Position numbers and translations under genes: made by a program. The notes beneath the pieces are model-generated. The model worked only from the letters and a program-made list of their open reading frames with translations. It was not told the origin of the DNA and made no database searches. From positions 1 to 6,387 of the forward strand of contig VIKJ01000087.1 in the NCBI GenBank assembly GCA_008080615.1: a stretch of DNA of 6,387 bases, given 5' to 3'. Position 1 is the first letter of the stretch. The number at the start of each line of letters is the position of its first letter. Below, one piece after another: positions 1 to 5,566 of this stretch. The stretch is from Chitinophagaceae bacterium. GTDB taxonomy: Bacteria > Bacteroidota > Bacteroidia > Chitinophagales > Chitinophagaceae.

Positions 1-380
1 TTTTTATGAAGCCCGTCTGGTGCTACTAAAATAAGTTGCTCAATTTGTTCAGGAATTAACTCCATTATTTTCATGGCCATTCTGCCACCCATACTGTATC
101 CAAAAAGGATCCAAGCTTGGTGGTTATCGCCAGCAATCTCTTTCATCACAGTAATTAAATCGGATGGTTTTAGCAACAATTCACCTTGCCAATCGGTTTT
201 CCCATGAAAAGGAGCTTCAATGGCAATAAGGGTAAATTCATTACCTAAATAAGGTTCAAAAACAGCAAAACTGCTGGCCAGTTCCCCATATCCATGAAAA
301 CAGAAAACCAAGCGCTCTCCCGTTCCGAAGCGCATATAATGTATTTTGGAGGGTCCAAACCCTATAAAGTAGCTGTTCAT
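1..380 (-). CDS. Alpha/beta hydrolase, partial (3' end outside the window)
   Basis: The reverse strand reads open from ATG at 380 to the window edge, giving 126 N-terminal residues beginning MNSYFIGFGPSKIHYMRFG. An HGYGE segment (residues 29-33) matches the HG oxyanion-hole motif after the first core strand. GYSMGG (94-99) is the nucleophile elbow, with Ser96 the likely catalytic serine, and it is followed by a strand ending LVAPDGL (118-124). This is the usual order of the alpha/beta hydrolase fold; the catalytic acid and histidine would lie in the missing C-terminal half. No signal peptide is visible, so it is probably cytoplasmic. The substrate cannot be told from this half: esterase, thioesterase, MenH-like lyase and C-C hydrolase are all possible. 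It diverges from the marR gene and shares a short promoter region with it. Confidence 0.85.
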   Translation of the reverse strand, partial: MNSYFIGFGPSKIHYMRFGTGERLVFCFHGYGELASSFAVFEPYLGNEFTLIAIEAPFHGKTDWQGELLLKPSDLITVMKEIAGDNHQAWILFGYSMGGRMAMKIMELIPEQIEQLILVAPDGLHK

Positions 381-395
381 GGAAGTTTATACTAA

Positions 396-425
396 ATTTT
401 ACCATTTTATTCTTGGTAGTGTCAA
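396..425 (-). promoter_or_regulatory. Candidate promoter for the alpha/beta hydrolase
   Basis: On the minus strand TTGACA (425-420) is followed after 18 bases by TAAAAT (401-396). This would start transcription near 389, about ten bases before the hydrolase ATG. The spacing fits a classical housekeeping promoter. The Bacteroidota-type -7 box TAnnTTTG is only partly matched, so this is a moderate-to-weak prediction. The -35-like part lies close to the -33 part of the opposite marR promoter candidate, so polymerase binding in the two directions could compete. Confidence 0.3.
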
Positions 426-443
426 AGAAACGAACTTATTTTG
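413..443 (+). promoter_or_regulatory. Candidate Bacteroidota-type promoter for marR
   Basis: TTG at 413-415 and TTATTTTG at 436-443 are 20 bases apart. They resemble the Bacteroidota primary sigma factor elements TTG (-33) and TAnnTTTG (-7), with one mismatch in the second box. Transcription would begin near 449, about 17 bases before the ATG at 467. If this is right, the in-frame TTG at 413 is part of the promoter and not a start codon. In AT-rich DNA such matches also arise by chance. Confidence 0.4.
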
Positions 444-446
444 AAA

Positions 447-462
447 TTAGTTGCATAACTAA
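447..462. promoter_or_regulatory. Candidate MarR operator (perfect inverted repeat)
   Basis: TTAGTTGCATAACTAA is a perfect 6-base inverted repeat (TTAGTT and AACTAA) around a 4-base centre. It ends five bases before the marR start codon and overlaps the predicted transcription start. MarR-family dimers bind palindromes of about this size, and the outer TTAG...CTAA resembles SlyA-type sites. Bound protein here would block transcription of its own operon. The position and symmetry are seen directly; the binding is inferred. Confidence 0.5.
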
Positions 463-466
463 CTAT

Positions 467-928
467 ATGTCAAACAACCATTTTAGAAGGGGGGAATTAT
501 ACAGCGTCATCAATGGCATGGCATCTACAGCTGTAGCCAGAAGATTACAGAAGAATTTTCGCAACGCAGGCTTGGAAATTACCATAGAACAATGGAGTGT
601 TTTGTACCATTTATGGAAGGAAGATAAATTGAGTCAGCAAGAATTGTGCAACCGTACATTCAGAGATAAGCCTAGCATCACCAGATTAATTGATAATCTA
701 GAAAAGCAAAAACTAGTAAAGCGCATTGCTTCTCCTACAGATAGAAGAATTAACCTTGTTCAACTTACTCAATCGGCATTGGAGTTACAAGATATTACCA
801 TCGACTTAGCCAATCAAACAATGGCCGAAGCCTTGGTAGGAGTAGATAAACATGAAATTGACATTGTGAAATCGGTATTTCAGCGGGTGTATGATAATTT
901 AACGGTAGGTCTTTTAGAAATTCAATAA
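467..928 (+). CDS. MarR-family transcriptional regulator
   Basis: This is a 153-residue winged helix-turn-helix regulator of usual MarR length. A helical dimerisation segment (about 10-35) is followed by the DNA-binding domain. The helix from ITIEQWSVLYHLW (38-50) leads to LSQQELCNRTFRDKPSITRLIDNLEKQ, with the recognition helix at about 68-81. The wing contains SPTDRRINLVQLT (89-101), including the characteristic DRR. The C-terminal helices (about 103-150) would complete the dimer interface. I chose ATG 467 over the in-frame TTG at 413 because the 18 extra residues are not MarR-like and overlap the predicted promoter. The gene lies about ten bases before the acyl-CoA dehydrogenase, so it probably controls that gene and itself through the palindrome at 447-462. 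An acyl-CoA or fatty-acid ligand is plausible from context only. Confidence 0.92.
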   Translation: MSNNHFRRGELYSVINGMASTAVARRLQKNFRNAGLEITIEQWSVLYHLWKEDKLSQQELCNRTFRDKPSITRLIDNLEKQKLVKRIASPTDRRINLVQLTQSALELQDITIDLANQTMAEALVGVDKHEIDIVKSVFQRVYDNLTVGLLEIQ

Positions 929-938
929 GCGTAAACGA

Positions 939-2732
939 ATAACCTCAGCCACAAACAAAGCAACAGCCTTACAAGGCGGCGAGTGGATTATCAAAGAAAG
1001 CAATCCATTTGAAACCTTCATTCCAGAAGATTTTAATGAAGAGCAAGCAATGGTAATGGACATGTGCGAACAATTTTTACAATCGGAAGTAATTCCTATT
1101 GTAGAACGCATAGACAAATTAGAACCAGGTTTAATGCCCTCTCTTTTAGAAAAAGCAGGTGAGCAAGGATTGCTCTCTACTTCATTTCCAGAAGCCTATG
1201 GTGGCCTTGGTAAAGATTTCATTACTTCTACCATTGTGAACGAAGGCTTAGGTGGTGGTCATTCCTTTTCGGTTGCAGTAGCAGCACATACCGGAATTGG
1301 TTCATTGCCCATTTTGTATTTTGGTACAGAAGCGCAAAAACAAAAATTCATTCCAAAGTTGGCTAGTGGAGAATGGAAGGGTGCTTACGGATTAACCGAA
1401 CCCAATAGTGGAAGTGATGCATTAGGAGCAAAAACAACTGCCAAGTTAAGTGATGATGGTAAGTTTTATATTTTGAACGGGCAAAAATGCTGGATCACCA
1501 ATGGTGGTTTTGCAGATGTGTACACTGTATTTGCTAAAATTGATGGAGATAAATTTACCGGATTCATTATTGAGCGTGGTACTGAAGGATTCACACAAGG
1601 ACCTGAAGAACATAAGATGGGAATTAAGGGATCATCTACTGTACAATTGTATTTTCAAGATTGTAAAGTACCCGTTGAAAATGTATTGGGTGATATAGGC
1701 AAAGGTCATGTCATCGCTTTCAATATTTTAAATATTGGCCGATTAAAATTATGTGCAGCTGCATTGGGTGGTGCTAAAAAAGCAGCAGATATTTCTATTA
1801 AATATGCCATCACCAGAGAGCAGTTTAAATTATCTATTTCAAAATTTGGTGCAATCAAACATAAAATGGCAGAAATGGCCATTCGCATGTGGGTTTGTGA
1901 AAGTGCTTTGTATCGTTCTGCAAAATGGATTGATGACAAAGAGCATGAATTAGAAGCAAGCGGAAAATCTTTTGCAGAAGCTTTATTAGGCGCAGCAGAA
2001 GAATACGCCATTGAGTGTGCCATGTTAAAAGTGTATGGTAGTGAAGTGTTAGATTATGTGGTAGACGAAGGTGTTCAAATTCATGGTGGTAACGGATTTA
2101 GTGATGAGTACATGATTTCTAAAGCATACCGTGATAGCCGTATCAATCGTATTTATGAGGGCACCAACGAAATCAATCGTTTACTTACAGTTGATATGGT
2201 ATTGAAGCGTGCGATGAAGGGCAAATTAGACTTGATGGGACCTGCCATGGCCGTTCAAAAAGAACTAATGAGTATCCCCGATTTTGGTGCTGGTGAAGAA
2301 GGTGCTTATGCTAAAGAATTAAAAGCCATTGCCAATTTCAAGAAAGCGATATTAATGGTAGCAGGGGCTGCAGTTCAAAAACTCATGATGCAATTAGATA
2401 AGGAGCAAGAAATCTTAATGAATATTGCAGATATGTCTATTGAAGTATTTCATGCAGAAAGCGCTTTATTGCGTGTAATGAAATTAGCCAACACTAAAGG
2501 AGAAACTGGTGTTAGCCTGGAAGCAGATATCATGCGTACTTATTTATACGACGCAGCAGATCGCATTAACAAAGCAGGTAAAGACGCTTTAAATAGTTTT
2601 GCTGATGGAGATGAATTGAGAATGATGCATATTGGATTAAAGCGTTTTACCAAAGTAGAACCATTTAATAGCAAGGATGCTCGCAGAAGAATTGCTGAAA
2701 AATTAATTACAGATAACGGGTATACTTTATAG
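939..2732 (+). CDS. Acyl-CoA dehydrogenase, VLCAD-like, with apparent ATA start
   Basis: This FAD-dependent fatty acyl-CoA dehydrogenase catalyses the first, alpha-beta desaturating step of beta-oxidation and passes electrons to ETF. Numbered from codon 939, it has the N-terminal helical domain, the flavin-site motif YGLTEPNSGSD (150-160), the beta-domain (CWITNGGFAD; HKMGIKGSSTVQLYFQDC) and the C-terminal helical domain with REQF, FGAIKHKMAEMA and RIYEGTNEI. Glu407 of YEGT is the likely catalytic base. A further helical extension of about 170 residues resembles VLCAD/ACAD9 enzymes. The first ATG is at 1050, but the frame is open upstream to 918 and encodes GGEWIIKESNPFETFIPEDF, which looks like the family N-terminus. 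No ATG, GTG or TTG occurs there; ATA at 939 would give 597 residues. The conservative alternative start is 1050 (560 residues). It is probably cotranscribed with marR. Confidence 0.9.
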   Translation: MTSATNKATALQGGEWIIKESNPFETFIPEDFNEEQAMVMDMCEQFLQSEVIPIVERIDKLEPGLMPSLLEKAGEQGLLSTSFPEAYGGLGKDFITSTIVNEGLGGGHSFSVAVAAHTGIGSLPILYFGTEAQKQKFIPKLASGEWKGAYGLTEPNSGSDALGAKTTAKLSDDGKFYILNGQKCWITNGGFADVYTVFAKIDGDKFTGFIIERGTEGFTQGPEEHKMGIKGSSTVQLYFQDCKVPVENVLGDIGKGHVIAFNILNIGRLKLCAAALGGAKKAADISIKYAITREQFKLSISKFGAIKHKMAEMAIRMWVCESALYRSAKWIDDKEHELEASGKSFAEALLGAAEEYAIECAMLKVYGSEVLDYVVDEGVQIHGGNGFSDEYMISKAYRDSRINRIYEGTNEINRLLTVDMVLKRAMKGKLDLMGPAMAVQKELMSIPDFGAGEEGAYAKELKAIANFKKAILMVAGAAVQKLMMQLDKEQEILMNIADMSIEVFHAESALLRVMKLANTKGETGVSLEADIMRTYLYDAADRINKAGKDALNSFADGDELRMMHIGLKRFTKVEPFNSKDARRRIAEKLITDNGYTL

Positions 2733-2752
2733 CCTGTTTTTAATCTTTGCCC

Positions 2753-2782
2753 AACCTCACCCCAATCAGGGTGAGGTTTTTT
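2753..2782 (+). terminator. Rho-independent terminator of the marR-dehydrogenase operon
   Basis: A perfect 10-base-pair stem (AACCTCACCC at 2753-2762 with GGGTGAGGTT at 2769-2778) closes a six-base loop, CAATCA, and runs into six T residues (2777-2782). It begins 20 bases after the dehydrogenase stop codon and ends 35 bases before the amidase start. This makes the amidase a separate transcription unit. Confidence 0.92.
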
Positions 2783-2817
2783 ATTGCCTTTCATTGGTAA
2801 GTTTTTATCTTCAACCT

Positions 2818-3993
2818 ATGAAAGCCATCTATTTCTTCATTGCATTATTATTTGTTTCATTTGCAAATGCACAGTTTAACAATATTGCTACCTACAGATA
2901 TGGAAGAACAACGGGTAAATTGCCTGCACTATCCTATGGCTTAGGAGAAGATAGATTGGGTGGCGCCAAACTGGGTTATATTGATACCAATGTATTGCTG
3001 AAAATAATAGACTCTACCAAAAACATGTACACGGTACAATTGTCTAAATTTCATACTGCCTATTTAGACAAATCATTTGTAAAAGCCGACTCTGCTTCGC
3101 CATTAAAAAAACCATTTTACTTAACAAGCTCATTCATTGCCAAAGGCGATTCTTTATACGACTATGTAAATATTAATCTAGAAGAAAAATTACCCTATAA
3201 AACCTGGATGGAATTAAGCCCTTCGAAAATTATGGTTGATGTATATGGGGTGCAAAGCAATACCAACTGGGTTACACAATTGAGCTCTTTAAAAGAAGTA
3301 AAACAAGTGTATTACAACCAAGTAGAAGATGATGTTTGCAGAATCACCATTGAGTTAAAACATCAACAACATTGGGGATATAGTGCAGCTTATAGAGGTA
3401 AAACTTTGGTAATTAAAGTGAAGCGCACACCCAAGCTATTGGATATTAGAAAATTAAGAGTGGCCATTGATGCAGGGCATGGTGGAACCAATACTGGTAC
3501 GGGTGGGGTAAATTTTAGTACGGTTGAAAAAGAGTACACATTGCTATTTGCAAAAGCCCTAGAAAAATCGTTGAAAAAATTAGGCGTTAAGCAAATTATT
3601 ATGACGCGCAAAACAGATACCACTTTTGATAATAAGGATCGCATTTTATGGTTGCAAGAACAGCAACCCGATTTACTCATTGCCTTGCATTTGAATTCTA
3701 GTGCCAACCCTGCAATTAAAGGAGTAAGCACTTACTACAATCATATTGGTTTTAAACCTTTAACCAGTAGCATTTTAAAAAGAATGCTAGAAATAAAACT
3801 AGATGAGTTTGGCAATATTGGGCATTTTAATTTTGCATTAAATGCGCCCACCAATTTTCCTAACTGCTTAGTTGAAATTGCATTTTTAAGCAATGTAGAT
3901 GATGAAAAAAGAATTGCTAAACCTCTATTTCATACACAGGTAGCCAAACAAATTCAATTGGGTATTGTAGATTGGTTAAAAACGGTGAAGTAA
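2818..3993 (+). CDS. Exported N-acetylmuramoyl-L-alanine amidase (Amidase_3)
   Basis: This zinc amidase would cut the bond between N-acetylmuramic acid and L-alanine in periplasmic peptidoglycan. The 391 residues begin with a signal peptide, MKAIYFFIALLFVSFANA, with likely cleavage between Ala18 and Gln19. Residues about 43-89 look like a bacterial SH3-type fold and about 100-212 like an AMIN-type beta domain; both assignments come from pattern only. The catalytic domain starts at LRVAIDAGHGG. Likely zinc ligands are His221, Glu237 (STVEKEY) and His291 (ALHLN); Glu353 in LVEIAFLSN is the expected catalytic glutamate. All key residues are present and the C-terminus is normal. I chose ATG 2818 over the in-frame TTG at 2794 because the signal peptide then starts cleanly. 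Roles in cell separation or wall remodelling are usual for the family. The gene is convergent with the L,D-transpeptidase gene. Confidence 0.93.
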   Translation: MKAIYFFIALLFVSFANAQFNNIATYRYGRTTGKLPALSYGLGEDRLGGAKLGYIDTNVLLKIIDSTKNMYTVQLSKFHTAYLDKSFVKADSASPLKKPFYLTSSFIAKGDSLYDYVNINLEEKLPYKTWMELSPSKIMVDVYGVQSNTNWVTQLSSLKEVKQVYYNQVEDDVCRITIELKHQQHWGYSAAYRGKTLVIKVKRTPKLLDIRKLRVAIDAGHGGTNTGTGGVNFSTVEKEYTLLFAKALEKSLKKLGVKQIIMTRKTDTTFDNKDRILWLQEQQPDLLIALHLNSSANPAIKGVSTYYNHIGFKPLTSSILKRMLEIKLDEFGNIGHFNFALNAPTNFPNCLVEIAFLSNVDDEKRIAKPLFHTQVAKQIQLGIVDWLKTVK

Positions 3994-4011
3994 ATTGATG
4001 CGCAAAATATT

Positions 4012-4554
4012 TTAGGGCCTGATCTCTACCCTTGTACCAACAGGCAATAAATTAAATAGCTCTTGAACATATTGGTTCTTGGTACTGATACAGCCCTCCG
4101 TCCAATTTCTGTACTGATCAATGGCATAATCTTCATGCGGCCAGGTTCCATGAATGCCTATTTCTCCACCAATTTTAGCATTGAAAGGAATCAACCCCTC
4201 TAATTTTCTTAGATTAAATTTTTCAAGGCTTTCTGCATTGGGATAATCGATCATCATAAACCGATTCCATTTTTCATGTTTTCTTTTGCCAACAATATGA
4301 AAAACGCCTTCCGGTGTTTTTCTATCCCCTTGATACATTTTATCGCCCAAGTCTTTACTGCCAAACACCACCGGGTAAGTAGCCATCCATTCTCCGGTAG
4401 AATCATATACTTTTAAAGCATACTCACTCTTAATAACATAAACCGAATAAGTGTCTTTGTTAGCAGTAAGCGGGGAAATGGTTTTGTGCTTACGGAAAGA
4501 ACTGGTAATCAATACCATTCCAAAAAATAAGGTCCAGTAAACAAGGCGTTTCAT
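4012..4554 (-). CDS. YkuD-fold L,D-transpeptidase family protein (YafK-like)
   Basis: The 180-residue protein has an N-terminal hydrophobic segment (about 4-19, after MKR) that should export or anchor it in the inner membrane; no lipobox cysteine is present. The YkuD domain fills about 36-180. DTYSVYVIKSEYALKVYDSTG is the first strand pair, followed by GDRKTPEGVF (76-85), typical of the YafK/ErfK group. The active site is IGIHGTW (133-138) and WTEGCIS (151-157), with His135 and Cys155 the likely catalytic pair. Family members either form 3-3 or protein cross-links to diaminopimelate or, as with Escherichia coli YafK (DpaA), cleave such a link, so the reaction direction is open. It starts at ATG 4554 and ends 18 bases from the convergent amidase gene. 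No Shine-Dalgarno sequence is visible. Confidence 0.92.
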   Translation of the reverse strand: MKRLVYWTLFFGMVLITSSFRKHKTISPLTANKDTYSVYVIKSEYALKVYDSTGEWMATYPVVFGSKDLGDKMYQGDRKTPEGVFHIVGKRKHEKWNRFMMIDYPNAESLEKFNLRKLEGLIPFNAKIGGEIGIHGTWPHEDYAIDQYRNWTEGCISTKNQYVQELFNLLPVGTRVEIRP

Positions 4555-4609
4555 AACCAGGGTTTAAAATAAAACGAAAAGTACAGCATTTCATTGTAGA
4601 TAGGGTGTT

Positions 4610-4637
4610 AAAAAAAACGCTCCCTAGAAAGGGAGCG
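4610..4637 (-). terminator. Rho-independent terminator after the barrel gene
   Basis: Reading on the minus strand, CGCTCCCT (4637-4630) pairs perfectly with AGGGAGCG (4625-4618) around a four-base loop, TTCT, and is followed by eight T residues (4617-4610). It lies 30 bases after the stop codon of the beta-barrel gene and ends about 55 bases before the transpeptidase ATG, so the transpeptidase needs its own promoter. The T tract exists in this direction only. Confidence 0.92.
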
Positions 4638-4667
4638 AATATTAACATGAGAAAAAAGAAAAAAATT

Positions 4668-5555
4668 CTACCAGTTGCTTAGGCGGATACCTACTGTATA
4701 AGGAAACTGCTCTAAACGGGTGGCATCTTTTTGTAATTTGTTGAGGCTATAAGAACCATATAATCTAACCGGCCCAATGCCCAATTCTCCAATGGCTGCG
4801 AATCTCCAAGGCTCAAAATCAAAATCATTTTTGTATTTCTGCTTCCCACGCTCGGCACTAATTTGTTTGTTTCTGCTACTTAACAAATAACCAGCACTTA
4901 CTCCACCGCTAAAGCTAAATCCATTGCGTTTATCGGGTGTGGCATTAATATTGATCATCAATGGCACTGTTAAATAACCTACATAGAGTTTATTTTTACT
5001 AAAGCCAATAGAATCGTTATACACAAACGGCTGAGGGTCTTTTCTATGACTGATGCGAGAATCATATCTGAAATTGTACATTTCTACTCCAAGCCCGTAT
5101 TTTAAATTCAATACATGCTTACTAATGTTCAGCTTCTGCATAAAGAACCAAAGATTTACATTGGTAGACTTTCCTGTTCTCAACCGATAGCTACTTTCAT
5201 TAACCGGACCATCTGCAGGTCTAAAGCTTTTAAAATAAGAACCTGCCTGAGCAAAACCATAATTGGTATTATCTCTCATGTTGGCAAAGCCCAAATCAAC
5301 TATCCACCAATTGGTACTTACATTTTTTTTCTTAGCGGGTCTGCGCTCTACATTAAAACGCATGTTCAAATTATTGTTTCTTCTGGTTTGGTAAACATCC
5401 GAATTACCAGCATTCCCTTTATCTTTTTTGATGATGATAAAGTTGCCTACTTTAATGGTATCAGTATTGTTTAACGAACCACTAGTGTCTGTTTGGGCAA
5501 ATGTGTTTACTGCAGTAGCTAATAGTACTGCTGCCATGCATAAGATTCTTTTCAT
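4668..5555 (-). CDS. Outer-membrane beta-barrel protein (uncharacterised, Chitinophagaceae type)
   Basis: The 295-residue protein starts with a signal peptide, MKRILCMAAVLLATAVNTFA, with likely cleavage between Ala20 and Gln21. A polar stretch contains DTIKVGNFIIIKKDKG (about 33-48), a motif I associate with related Chitinophagaceae proteins. Then comes a basic segment (ERRPAKKK) and a region of alternating strands rich in aromatic and glycine residues: NWWIVDLGFANMRD, NVNLWFFMQKLNI, LNLKYGLGVEMYNFRYDS, LYVGYLTVPLMINI, FSFSGGVSAGYLLSS, FAAIGELGIGPVRLYGSYSL. The chain ends TVGIRLSNW with tryptophan as the last residue, as expected for Bam-dependent barrel insertion. The likely structure is a small barrel of eight or more strands. 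The molecular function is unknown. It follows the anti-sigma-like gene by 11 bases and is probably cotranscribed with it; the terminator at 4610-4637 closes the unit. Confidence 0.85.
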   Translation of the reverse strand: MKRILCMAAVLLATAVNTFAQTDTSGSLNNTDTIKVGNFIIIKKDKGNAGNSDVYQTRRNNNLNMRFNVERRPAKKKNVSTNWWIVDLGFANMRDNTNYGFAQAGSYFKSFRPADGPVNESSYRLRTGKSTNVNLWFFMQKLNISKHVLNLKYGLGVEMYNFRYDSRISHRKDPQPFVYNDSIGFSKNKLYVGYLTVPLMININATPDKRNGFSFSGGVSAGYLLSSRNKQISAERGKQKYKNDFDFEPWRFAAIGELGIGPVRLYGSYSLNKLQKDATRLEQFPYTVGIRLSNW

Positions 5556-5566
5556 AAAATGTTGCT

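Noticed and set aside
413..466. TTG at 413 as the start of the MarR protein, adding 18 residues
   Set aside because: The extra residues do not look like a MarR N-terminus, the TTG coincides with a promoter element, and ATG at 467 gives a protein of usual length.
918..928. Programmed frameshift fusing MarR to the dehydrogenase
   Set aside because: The two frames overlap by only 11 bases and I see no slippery sequence or downstream structure. Separate initiation at 939 is simpler.
1706..2023. Minus-strand open frame of 105 residues inside the dehydrogenase gene
   Set aside because: It is antisense to a clearly coding, conserved region, including the REQF and FGAIKHKMAEMA segments, and resembles no protein family.
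3390..3731. Minus-strand open frame of 113 residues inside the amidase gene
   Set aside because: It is antisense to the amidase catalytic domain and shows no recognisable motif.
4004..4013. AAAATATTTT palindrome in the convergent gap as a bidirectional terminator
   Set aside because: It is a short, purely A/T self-complementary sequence without room for a loop or a stable stem; no terminator can be claimed.
4576..4583. TACTTTTC on the minus strand as the -7 box of the transpeptidase gene
   Set aside because: It matches TAnnTTTG at all but one fixed position and is well placed, but no TTG occurs at the proper upstream distance, so it is too weak to list as a promoter.
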